DNA of 64,000 nt, from NCBI RefSeq assembly GCF_006716745.1, contig NZ_VFPP01000001.1, forward strand, positions 5,281,386-5,345,385, read 5' to 3'. Source of the DNA: Saccharothrix saharensis (lineage in GTDB: Bacteria > Actinomycetota > Actinomycetes > Mycobacteriales > Pseudonocardiaceae). Positions 55,275-62,649 of this stretch are shown here, piece after piece. Each line of letters opens with the position of its first letter. Positions within the stretch are counted from its first letter, which is position 1. The translations under genes were made by a program, and so were the position numbers. A model generated the notes under the pieces. It saw nothing but the letters and a program-made list of their open reading frames with translations, was not told where the DNA came from and searched no databases.

Positions 55275-55867
55275 GCGCCGCGTCCGGGGTACTGGCCTCC
55301 CGAGTCCCCGACGGTGTCCCCGACGCCCGGGTGGTGACGGCGTTCGGCCAGACGACCGCGCACGTGCCGCTGCACGCGTGGCTCGACGCCGCCCGCCACG
55401 CCCGCGACGAGCTGGGCTGCGCGCAGTTCGACTGGCTCGGCGTCGAGGACGCGGGACGCCCCGGCGCGGCCGGGCAGCGGCACGCCGTGCTGCTGCACGT
55501 GCTCGACCCGGACGGCAAGGACGGCGTGCTGCTGCGCACCGAGCTCGGGCCGGACGACGCGCTGCCCAGCGTCGCCGCGCTGTGGGCGGGCGCGGCGTGG
55601 CACGAGCGCGAGGCCGCGGAGATGTTCGGCATCGTCCTCGCCGACGGCGACCCGGCGCACCTGCTGCTGCCCGACGGCTTCAACGGCCACCCGCTGCGCA
55701 AGGACTTCGTGCTGGCGTCCCGCGTCGTGCGCCCGTGGCCCGGCCGGCTCGAACCGGGTGAGGACGGCACGTCCGCGCCCAGCCGCAGGCGCACCGCGCC
55801 ACCCGGCGTCCCCGACCCGTCGTGGGGACCGCGATACGAGCGCTCCGAGGAGGACACCCGTGACTGA
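55271..55867 (+). CDS. NuoC-like (30 kDa type) subunit, second copy
   Basis: 198 residues. The signature [18 protein letters not shown] and the end [15 protein letters not shown] identify a NuoC/HycE-N-terminal fold. It lacks the 80-residue acidic N-terminal extension of the main NuoC and has a short proline- and arginine-rich tail instead ([19 protein letters not shown]). The following 49-kDa (NuoD) part, with which this subunit always interacts in known complexes, is neither fused nor adjacent. It overlaps the NuoB-like gene by 4 nt and the NuoI-like gene by 8 nt. Confidence 0.82.
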   Translation: MSAASGVLASRVPDGVPDARVVTAFGQTTAHVPLHAWLDAARHARDELGCAQFDWLGVEDAGRPGAAGQRHAVLLHVLDPDGKDGVLLRTELGPDDALPSVAALWAGAAWHEREAAEMFGIVLADGDPAHLLLPDGFNGHPLRKDFVLASRVVRPWPGRLEPGEDGTSAPSRRRTAPPGVPDPSWGPRYERSEEDTRD

Positions 55868-56336
55868 CCTGCCCCCGCGCACCCGCGGCGTCATCGCCCT
55901 GCTGGAGGCCAACTGCACGGTGTGCATGATCTGCGCCCGCGAGTGCCCCGACTGGTGCATCCACATCGACTCGCACACGGAGGTCGAGCAGCAACCCGGC
56001 TCGGCCCGGCCCCGTGCGCGCAACGTGCTCGACCGGTTCGCCATCGACTACGGGCAGTGCCTGTACTGCGGCATCTGCGTGGAGGCGTGCCCGTTCGACG
56101 CCCTGCACTGGGCGCCGGACTTCTCCTACCCCGGCACGGGCGGCCCGGACGGCGAGGGGGCGGTCGCCGAACTCGTCCACGAACGGGACGTGCTGGCCAC
56201 CTGGGTCTCGCACGTGCCGCCGCCACCGCCGCTGGACGCGGGCGCCGAACCGGCACCGGAGACCACCGCCACACGCCCGGCACGCCCCGGTACCGGAACC
56301 ACGCGCCGGCCGGGCGCGTTGAGGGAGAGGACGTAG
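55860..56336 (+). CDS. NuoI-like 8Fe ferredoxin-type subunit, second copy
   Basis: 158 residues. Two intact 4Fe-4S motifs are present: Cys19, 22, 25, 29 ([12 protein letters not shown]) and Cys67, 70, 73, 77 ([12 protein letters not shown]). A C-terminal Pro/Arg/Thr-rich tail follows ([19 protein letters not shown]). The N-terminal amphipathic membrane-contact segment of standard NuoI is absent. It completes the three-gene unit, and all ten possible ligands for two clusters plus N2 are retained in the trio, so electron transfer looks functional. It starts inside the NuoC-like gene. htpX follows after 19 bp. Confidence 0.82.
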   Translation: MTDLPPRTRGVIALLEANCTVCMICARECPDWCIHIDSHTEVEQQPGSARPRARNVLDRFAIDYGQCLYCGICVEACPFDALHWAPDFSYPGTGGPDGEGAVAELVHERDVLATWVSHVPPPPPLDAGAEPAPETTATRPARPGTGTTRRPGALRERT

Positions 56337-56355
56337 GCACACCCGGAGGCGAAGC

Positions 56356-57222
56356 GTGCACAAGCACTTCAACGCGTTGAAGACCGCGTTGCTGCTCGCT
56401 GCCATGAGCGGGCTGATCGTGGCGGTCAGCTCGCTGTTCGGGCGCACGGCCCTGCTGGTCGGCCTGCTGCTGGCCCTCGCCGTGAACGCCTACGCGTACT
56501 TCAACTCCGACAAGCTCGCGCTGCGCGCCATGCGCGCCCGGCCGGTGTCCGAGGTGGAGCAGCCCGCGCTGTACCGGATCGTCCGCGAGCTGGCCAGGAC
56601 CGCGCGCCGACCCATGCCCCGCCTGTACCTGAGCCCCACCGTCGCGCCGAACGCCTTCGCCACCGGCCGCAACCCGCGCAACGCCGCCGTCTGCTGCACG
56701 ACCGGCATCCTCGACCTGCTCGACGAGCGCGAGCTGCGCGCCGTGCTCGGCCACGAGCTGTCGCACGTCTACAACCGCGACATCCTGATCTCGTGCGTGG
56801 CCGGGGCACTGGCCGGCGCGGTCAGCGCGCTGGCGAACCTCGCCGTCTTCGCCAGCGTCTTCGGCGGCGGCGAGGGCGACGAGGACCGGCCCAACCCGTT
56901 CGCGCTGCTGCTCATCGCCGTGCTCGGGCCCATCGCGGCCGGGATCGTGAGGCTGGCCGTCAGCCGGTCCCGCGAGTACCAGGCCGACGAGTCGGGCGCG
57001 GAGCTGACCGGCGACCCGCTGGCGCTGGCCTCGGCGCTGCGCAAGATCGAACTGGGCGCGCGGGCGGCGCCGCTGGCGCCCGAACCGGCCCTGGTCACCC
57101 AGTCGCACCTGCTGATCGCCAGCCCGTTCCGGGCGGGGGAGAACCTGGCCAGGCTGTTCTCCACCCACCCACCGATCGCCGACCGCGTGCGGCGGCTCGA
57201 GGAGCTGGCCCGCCGGACCTAG
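56356..57222 (+). CDS. htpX: M48 family membrane zinc metalloprotease
   Basis: 288 residues. Two transmembrane helices at the N-terminus ([19 protein letters not shown] and [19 protein letters not shown]), the zinc site HELSH at 133-137, two further membrane segments and the third ligand in EYQADE at 207-212. It matches HtpX, which degrades misfolded membrane proteins. GTG start with GGAGG 7 nt upstream. It follows the NuoBCI-like operon by 19 bp and is probably co-transcribed. In mycobacteria htpX (Rv0563) lies next to the polyprenyl synthase gene. It is convergent with rmlA, overlapping it by 4 bp. Confidence 0.92.
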   Translation: MHKHFNALKTALLLAAMSGLIVAVSSLFGRTALLVGLLLALAVNAYAYFNSDKLALRAMRARPVSEVEQPALYRIVRELARTARRPMPRLYLSPTVAPNAFATGRNPRNAAVCCTTGILDLLDERELRAVLGHELSHVYNRDILISCVAGALAGAVSALANLAVFASVFGGGEGDEDRPNPFALLLIAVLGPIAAGIVRLAVSRSREYQADESGAELTGDPLALASALRKIELGARAAPLAPEPALVTQSHLLIASPFRAGENLARLFSTHPPIADRVRRLEELARRT

Positions 57223-58091
57223 CGGACTTCCCGTGCGACGTTCATCACGTACTGGCCGTAGCCGGACTTCGCCAGCTTCTCGCCCAGCGCGTAGCACTCG
57301 TCGGGGCTGATGAACCCCATCCGCAGCGCGATCTCCTCCAGGCACGCGATGCGCACGCCCTGCCGGTGCTCCAGCACCTGCACGAACTGGCCCGCCTCCA
57401 GCATCGAGTCGTGCGTGCCGGTGTCCAGCCACGCGAAACCGCGGCCGAGGTCGACCAGCTGCGCCCGACCCTGCCGCAGGTAGGCCAGGTTGACGTCGGT
57501 GATCTCCAGCTCGCCGCGCGCCGACGGCTCGAGGCCCTTGGCGATCGACACGACCTCGTTGTCGTAGAAGTACAGGCCGGTGATGGCCTTGTTCGACTTC
57601 GGCCGCGCCGGCTTCTCCTCGATGGAGACCAGCCTGCCGTGCGCGTCGACCTCGCCGACGCCGTACCGCTCCGGGTCCTTCACCGGGTAGCCGAACAGCA
57701 CGCAGCCGTCCAGCGAGGTGGCGTTGTGCTGCAGGACCTTGGAGAAGCCCTGGCCGTAGAAGATGTTGTCGCCCAGGACCAGCGACACGTCGTCGTCGCC
57801 GATGAAGTCCGCGCCGATGACGAACGCCTCGGCCAACCCGTTCGGGTGCGCCTGCTCGGCGTAGGACACGTCCAGGCCGAACTGGGAGCCGTCACCGAGC
57901 AGGCGGCGGAACAGCGGCAGGTCCACCGGCGTCGAGATGAGCAGGATCTCCCGCACACCCGCCAGCATCAGCACCGACAGCGGGTAGTACACCATCGGCT
58001 TGTCGTACACCGGGAGCAACTGCTTCGACACCGCCTGCGTGATCGGGTGCAGCCGCGTGCCGCTGCCGCCCGCGAGGACGATGCCCTTCAT
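57219..58091 (-). CDS. rmlA: Glucose-1-phosphate thymidylyltransferase
   Basis: 290 residues. It makes dTDP-glucose from glucose-1-phosphate and dTTP, the first step towards dTDP-rhamnose and other deoxysugars. The nucleotide-binding motif [14 protein letters not shown] is at the N-terminus, followed by [51 protein letters not shown] and [19 protein letters not shown] segments. Full length. No rmlBCD genes are in the window. The ATG overlaps the yajQ stop (ATGA), an unusual pairing that links two functionally unrelated genes. Confidence 0.95.
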   Translation of the reverse strand: MKGIVLAGGSGTRLHPITQAVSKQLLPVYDKPMVYYPLSVLMLAGVREILLISTPVDLPLFRRLLGDGSQFGLDVSYAEQAHPNGLAEAFVIGADFIGDDDVSLVLGDNIFYGQGFSKVLQHNATSLDGCVLFGYPVKDPERYGVGEVDAHGRLVSIEEKPARPKSNKAITGLYFYDNEVVSIAKGLEPSARGELEITDVNLAYLRQGRAQLVDLGRGFAWLDTGTHDSMLEAGQFVQVLEHRQGVRIACLEEIALRMGFISPDECYALGEKLAKSGYGQYVMNVAREVR

Positions 58092-58579
58092 CGGTAGTTG
58101 GTGAACTGGAGGGCGATCCCGAAGTCGGAGTTCTTGAGCAGGGCGATCACGTCCTGCAGGTGGTCCTTCTTCTTGCCCGAGATGCGCAGCTGGTCGCCCT
58201 GGATCTGCGCCTGCACGCCCTTGGGGCCCTCGTCGCGGACCTTCTTCGCGATCTCCTTGGCCTTCTCGCTCGAGATGCCCTGGACCACGTTGCCGGTCAC
58301 CTTGAACACCTTGCCCGACAGGGCCGGGTCGCCGATCTCGAAGGCCTTCATCGAGATGCCGCGCTTGACCAGCTTCTCCTGGAAGACGTCGATCGCGGCC
58401 CGGCAGCGCTCCTCGGTCTCCGACTGGAACGTGATCGCCTCCTCGCCCGCCCAGGACACCTGCGTCCCCGTGCCGCGGAAGTCGAACCGCGTGCTCAGCT
58501 CCTTGGCGGCCTGGTTGAGCGCGTTGTCGACCTCTTGGCGGTCGACCTTGCTCACCACGTCGAACGACGGGTCTGCCAC
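58088..58579 (-). CDS. yajQ: YajQ family cyclic di-GMP-binding protein
   Basis: 163 residues of the YajQ (UPF0234) family, two ferredoxin-like domains. [20 protein letters not shown] at the N-terminus and [18 protein letters not shown] near the C-terminus are diagnostic. Some members bind cyclic di-GMP and RNA or act with transcription factors. The mycobacterial relative is Rv0566c, close to htpX as here. The GTG start has GGAGG 10 nt upstream. The region up to the tRNA contains the tRNA promoter. Confidence 0.93.
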   Translation of the reverse strand: MADPSFDVVSKVDRQEVDNALNQAAKELSTRFDFRGTGTQVSWAGEEAITFQSETEERCRAAIDVFQEKLVKRGISMKAFEIGDPALSGKVFKVTGNVVQGISSEKAKEIAKKVRDEGPKGVQAQIQGDQLRISGKKKDHLQDVIALLKNSDFGIALQFTNYR

Positions 58580-58640
58580 GTGCCCGGTACCTCCGCGTAG
58601 GTGGGTCTGGAACCGCCCGGAAGCCTACCGGGCAACCCGG

Positions 58641-58671
58641 TTGCACAACCCCCCACGGGCTTATGTATTGT
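58641..58671 (+). promoter_or_regulatory. Candidate promoter of tRNA-Tyr
   Basis: TTGCAC at 58641-58646 and an overlapping TATGTA/TATTGT region at 58662-58671 form a plausible -35/-10 pair about 30 nt before the tRNA. The spacing (15 or 19 nt, depending on the -10 chosen) is not ideal. Confidence 0.4.
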
Positions 58672-58701
58672 CTGCACCGCACCCGGCACCACCGGGGGCG
58701 G

Positions 58702-58782
58702 GGCGGGTTGCCCGAGCGGCCAATGGGAGCGGACTGTAAATCCGTCGCGAAAGCTACAGAGGTTCGAATCCTCTACCCGCCA
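58702..58782 (+). tRNA. tRNA-Tyr (anticodon GTA)
   Basis: An 81-nt class II tRNA. The acceptor stem pairs GGCGGGT (58702-58708) with ACCCGCC (58775-58781) and has discriminator A. The anticodon GTA is at 58736-58738, a long variable arm is present, and the T arm has GGTTCGAATCC. CCA is not encoded. Its 3' half is probably the attachment site for the adjacent integrative element, whose integrase gene ends 132 bp downstream. Confidence 0.95.
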
Positions 58783-58792
58783 CAGCAGGACG

Positions 58793-58832
58793 AAAGCCCC
58801 TGTGACCAGTGAGAACCGGTCACAGGGGCTTT
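58793..58832. terminator. Hairpin terminator after tRNA-Tyr
   Basis: A perfect 15-bp stem (AAAGCCCCTGTGACC at 58793-58807 with its complement at 58818-58832) around a 10-base loop. It has A-rich and T-rich flanks, so it can work for both the tRNA and the integrase gene on the other strand. Confidence 0.85.
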
Positions 58833-58914
58833 CTCGTGCTGTCCGGCCGTGTCCGGTCGGTACCGGCGTTCTACGGGTGGCTGTACCGAGGACGTACCGA
58901 AGTTTCCGCCGTCC

Positions 58915-60318
58915 CTACGCGGCACCCAGACCAGCCTGAACGAGCTGGCGCGCTCGTTCCTCCCCTCCGTCGAGGCACTTCGCGTAGACCCGCATAAGGA
59001 CGTTCAGGCTGTGTCCGGCCCATTCGGCTACTCGTGGTGCCTCCACACCCGCATTGAGCCACGTCGAGACGCAGGCGTGACGGAGGTCATAAGGCCGCTT
59101 GGCGAGCGGTGACGCCACCACGTCGGGCGTGAACGCCGCTTCGCGCGCCAGAGCCCACACCCGCCCGTAGGTCGAGCTGCCGATCCGGCCGCCGCGCTCA
59201 GCGACGAACAGCAAGCCGTTCGGTTCGGTGCCGAAGGTGTCGAAGTGCTCGTACAGCAGCACCGCCAGATCGGGCGAGAGCGGCACCGTGCGGCCTTCAC
59301 CGTCCTCTCGGTGCTTCAGCCCTCGTTCCTCGCTGCGTCGGCCGCTGTCGGTCCACTCAGCCCCGATCTCGGGTGCGGCCTTGGCCAGGTGGATGTCACC
59401 CCACTGAGTGACCCGCCACCGGCCCGCCTCCTGGTCCCACTCTCTCGGCGGCATGACCAGGTCGCTGCGACGCAACACGGAGGCTTCCTCGGGGCGCAGA
59501 GCGGCGAAGTACATCAGGCCGAAGAACGCCACGAGCTTCCGACCGGTCCGCCCGATGCCGGGTACGGCCTGGAGCAGCGTCCGGGCCTGGACGGGGTTGG
59601 CCACCGAACGCCGGTCGACCTGGTGGGCGACGTTCTTCCGCTTCTTCGTCGTCACCTCCTTCAGCGGGTTCGCGCTCAGCAGCTCCTTCTCCACGGCGTA
59701 GTTCAGCGCGTTGCCGAGCGTGATCCGGCGCAGCCGAATCGTGTCCGGCGCGGCGCGCGTGCCGTCCAACTTCCGTTCGACATCCGCCAGCAGCGCACGC
59801 AACACATCCGGTTTCGCCAAGTCGGCCACCGGTCGGGTGTTCTGCGACAGCCACACCAGTGCCGCGGCTACGTCCGCCGGCTGTCGGGCGTCGCGGCGGC
59901 TGGTGTTGAACGCCACCCGCATTGCCTTGCGGAGCACGTCCCCGTCCGGCCTGCCGCGCGTCCCCGTGAGCAGCGCTGAAGTGATGGGCGTCAAGGCGTC
60001 GGCAATCGTCCGGCGCTGCCCCGGTGACGAGTCCCGCCACTTCATGTCCACGAACGAGCACGCGAACGCGAACCACGACGACGTGGTGTTCGTCTTGCGC
60101 ACCATCGACACCGGGAACCCGCTATCCCGGTCGAACGCCTCACCTTTGTTGGCCGCGCTCAGCAGCTCCGAGCGGAAGCTATTAGCCAACGCCGATGTCC
60201 GAAACGGCTCCTTGAACCGCTTCCGTGCCACCGACCACTGAACCCAGTGCGTCGTCTTCTGCTTGCCCTTGTAGACGTCGATCACGTAAATCCGCACGTC
60301 ATAGCTCGTGTCGGTCAC
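58915..60318 (-). CDS. int: Tyrosine recombinase (integrase)
   Basis: 467 residues. A site-specific recombinase whose catalytic domain shows the first arginine in FAALRPEEASVLRRSD, box II as KRPYDLRHACVSTWLN, and the nucleophile Tyr in GHSLNVLMRVYAKCLDG. The N-terminal part is the core-binding domain. The GTG at 60318 overlaps the excisionase stop as GTGA; an in-frame upstream start is unlikely. The gene points towards tRNA-Tyr, as is usual when the tRNA is the attachment site. Confidence 0.93.
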   Translation of the reverse strand: MTDTSYDVRIYVIDVYKGKQKTTHWVQWSVARKRFKEPFRTSALANSFRSELLSAANKGEAFDRDSGFPVSMVRKTNTTSSWFAFACSFVDMKWRDSSPGQRRTIADALTPITSALLTGTRGRPDGDVLRKAMRVAFNTSRRDARQPADVAAALVWLSQNTRPVADLAKPDVLRALLADVERKLDGTRAAPDTIRLRRITLGNALNYAVEKELLSANPLKEVTTKKRKNVAHQVDRRSVANPVQARTLLQAVPGIGRTGRKLVAFFGLMYFAALRPEEASVLRRSDLVMPPREWDQEAGRWRVTQWGDIHLAKAAPEIGAEWTDSGRRSEERGLKHREDGEGRTVPLSPDLAVLLYEHFDTFGTEPNGLLFVAERGGRIGSSTYGRVWALAREAAFTPDVVASPLAKRPYDLRHACVSTWLNAGVEAPRVAEWAGHSLNVLMRVYAKCLDGGEERARQLVQAGLGAA

Positions 60319-60500
60319 GCGGCCACTTCCTGTCCGTCGAACCACGTGTCGATGTCCCGGCGGTCGAGCCGCAATTGCCCGTTCGGCAACTTCCGGACCC
60401 GTGGCGCGGTGCCCTTGGCCAGCCAGTCGTAGAAGGTCGAGCGCGCCACCTTGAACTCGGCGCAGAACTCCGCAACGGTCAGCAGCTCACGTCGAGCCAT
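60315..60500 (-). CDS. xis: Excisionase-type helix-turn-helix protein
   Basis: 61 residues with a MerR/AlpA-like winged HTH: LLTVAEFCAEFKVARSTFYD, then PNGQLRLDRRDIDTWFDG. Such small proteins direct excision by the integrase. The ATG at 60500 is 2 bp after the DUF3631 gene stop, and its own stop overlaps the integrase start, so the three genes are one transcription unit. Confidence 0.88.
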   Translation of the reverse strand: MARRELLTVAEFCAEFKVARSTFYDWLAKGTAPRVRKLPNGQLRLDRRDIDTWFDGQEVAA

Positions 60501-60502
60501 GG

Positions 60503-61696
60503 CTAGTTCTCCCCCTTGTGTTCGGCGGGCAGGTAGCGCGACCAGGCGTCGGCGAGCCCGTTCTCCCCGTGCACCACGTAGCCCTTGACCGTGCCGCCGT
60601 TGTGCTTGAACGCCTTTGCGCTCACGCCGTACGCCCTCAACTCGGCGGAGAGCGCACGAGCGTTGAGCGGCTTGCCGTGGAAGTCGGCCCACGGCGATTC
60701 GTCCAGCTCGTGGAGCGCCAACAGGATCTCCACCGTGCTCATCCGGTCGGCGTGCCGTTCGCCGAACAACGTCCGGAGGTCGGAGAGCAACCGGACGCCG
60801 TCCGACACGGGCACGGCGGTGGCTTCGGCGACGAAGTACCGGCACGCGGCGCGAGCGGTTTCCGGCCAGTGCCCACCGGCCGCGTCGGCAATCGCCAGCA
60901 GCGGTTCCCAGATTTCCGCCGGCCGGTCGGTGACCCCTTCGGGCATCACCGGCGTGGCCGTGCCGACCTGCTCACCGACGCTGGTCATCCAGTCGGCCAG
61001 CGCTTCCCGGATCGGTGCCGACTCGATGGCCACCAGGCGCTCACGGAAGGCGTCCACACGCTCTTCACGGCGTCGGCGACGCAGGTTGATCGTGATGGCA
61101 CGCGTGGTGATCGTGGCGGGCATTCCACCGGCGATTCCGGCAAGCGCGGCCGGGGCGTAGACCGCGAACCGCTCCACGACCATGTTGTTGGCGTCGCCCT
61201 TGCACCGGGCGACCGTGGCAGACCGCTTGTACCCGGCGTTGAGCAGCGCGCGGAGGTCTTCGTTACCGCTGCCCATCTTGGTGAAGATGGCGTCGACCTC
61301 GTCGAACAGGATCGTGATCGGCGCGCTGCTGACCATGCGGAACAGCGCGGCCGGGCTCGCCGAGAACGTCATCTCCGGCGACTTGACCAGGTACTGCGCG
61401 ACCTCCAGAACGCGGGTCTTGCCTGATCCGGGTTCGGCGGAGGACAGCACGAGCCGCGGCGTGACGTAGAACTGCTCTACGGCCCACGTGTGGGCGTACC
61501 AGAGCGCCAGCATCGGGGCGCAGTACTCGTGCGGGAACGCCGAGAAGCGGGCCAGGAACTCCCAGACGTCGTCCAGCACTCGCGCGCCGTCGAGCTGAGG
61601 ACCGGCGCCCATGTCGGTGTCGGGGGTCAGCAGTCGCAGCCCCGGCCGTTCAGCCTCGCCGTGATGCGTCGCCGTGGTGCCGGTGGCGGTGCTCAT
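60503..61696 (-). CDS. DUF3631 domain ATPase of the integrative element
   Basis: 397 residues. The Walker A motif EPGSGKT is at 88-94 and the Walker B-like ITILFDEVDAIF near 130. A RAVTITINLRRRRREE-like arginine-rich segment follows, then the C-terminal DUF3631 region (ILLALHELDESPWADFHGKP, LNARALSAELRAYGV). It is probably a replicative helicase-type ATPase of the element. The ATG at 61696 has GGAAGGA 7 nt upstream. A GTG at 61786 overlaps the previous gene's stop as GTGA and would add 30 residues; the choice is open. Confidence 0.85.
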   Translation of the reverse strand: MSTATGTTATHHGEAERPGLRLLTPDTDMGAGPQLDGARVLDDVWEFLARFSAFPHEYCAPMLALWYAHTWAVEQFYVTPRLVLSSAEPGSGKTRVLEVAQYLVKSPEMTFSASPAALFRMVSSAPITILFDEVDAIFTKMGSGNEDLRALLNAGYKRSATVARCKGDANNMVVERFAVYAPAALAGIAGGMPATITTRAITINLRRRRREERVDAFRERLVAIESAPIREALADWMTSVGEQVGTATPVMPEGVTDRPAEIWEPLLAIADAAGGHWPETARAACRYFVAEATAVPVSDGVRLLSDLRTLFGERHADRMSTVEILLALHELDESPWADFHGKPLNARALSAELRAYGVSAKAFKHNGGTVKGYVVHGENGLADAWSRYLPAEHKGEN

Positions 61697-61782
61697 GCCG
61701 TCTTCCTTCCGGGCCTGGTGCTCGACGGTCTCCCAGGTGACGAGCGGCGAACCTGGGTCGGTGGAGTGCGGTACTTGGCCGT

Positions 61783-62367
61783 TCACGCGGCCACCGCCAA
61801 CGACGTGGTGCCGTCGTGACGGACACAGCGCACCCACGACGTGTCGGGAAGGCGAGCGGCCAACTCGTCGGCCAGCGGGTGGACGAATCGCACGAGCGTG
61901 GTGCAAGCGGGGTGTCCGCACGGAAGGTCACTGACGAGCTTTCGCTTGGCGGACAGACAGAACGGCTGGTGTCCGACGATGTGCGGGAGTTGATCCGGCG
62001 CGGTGGCGACAGCCCGTGCACGCTCGCGGTGACCGACCTGGGCGTCGGCCCAGTCCGCAGCCACGCGTTGGGCGATGGCGTGCGCCGTGGACTCCTCCAG
62101 GCGAGCCAGCGCAGCCAGCACCACGGCTGCGGGCTTGCGCGGGTCGGTGTCGGCCAGCGCGATCCACTCCGGGCTACCGGCCAACGGGATGAGGCTGTGC
62201 GGACCGGTAAGCGGTCGGCGCGGTGCGGCGGCATAGGCACGGCGCAACAGCGGTTCGGCCCACCGGCGGACGGCGTCGAGGTCGAACCTCGGCGCGCGGT
62301 TCCACGGGCGGACGGCGTCCGGGTCGCAGAACGGACGTCGAGCACGAGCGGGAGAGACGTTGCTCAT
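61783..62367 (-). CDS. DUF2742-like protein of the integrative element
   Basis: 194 residues. The stretch LAGSPEWIALADTDPRKPAA followed by VVLAALARLEESTAHAIAQR resembles DUF2742, a small family found in actinophages and integrative elements. The function is unknown. A C-terminal region with CLSAKRKLVSDLPCGHPAC and WVRCVRHDG has several cysteines that could bind zinc. ATG start with AGAGGTG upstream. First gene after the palindrome-rich region, so probably the first of the int-xis-DUF3631 operon. Confidence 0.65.
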   Translation of the reverse strand: MSNVSPARARRPFCDPDAVRPWNRAPRFDLDAVRRWAEPLLRRAYAAAPRRPLTGPHSLIPLAGSPEWIALADTDPRKPAAVVLAALARLEESTAHAIAQRVAADWADAQVGHRERARAVATAPDQLPHIVGHQPFCLSAKRKLVSDLPCGHPACTTLVRFVHPLADELAARLPDTSWVRCVRHDGTTSLAVAA

Positions 62368-62470
62368 GACACCTCTTTGGTGACTGTCAGTAATGACAGA
62401 TGGACGTTCGAGGGGAGGCGAACGACGCGGGAGGCGGTTCGCCGAGAAGTTGCTGAGGCAGTGGCGGGGA

Positions 62471-62638
62471 GTTAGGTCGCCGTGATCGAGTTAGGTTCCT
62501 AACTCGCCGTGCCCACTGGCGTGATCATGTGCGTGAGCTGGAGTTAGTTAGCCGGTGAGCCGGGTTAGGTCCCGCCGTGGAAGCCCTGTTCAGAGGCGGT
62601 TTCGAGGTCCGCGGACTGAGTCGCGGGACCTAACCCGG
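62471..62638. repeat. Palindrome-rich control region with GTTAGG motifs
   Basis: This 168-bp stretch within the 282-bp gap 62368-62649 has at least six GTTAGG or CCTAAC motifs. One perfect palindrome is CGAGTTAGG-TT-CCTAACTCG (62487-62506). A perfect 16-bp inverted repeat pairs CCGGGTTAGGTCCCGC (62560-62575) with GCGGGACCTAACCCGG (62623-62638) over a 47-base loop. It may be an operator cluster, a replication origin or a transfer-related locus. No gene is seen in it. Confidence 0.7.
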
Positions 62639-62649
62639 TGCCGTGACGG

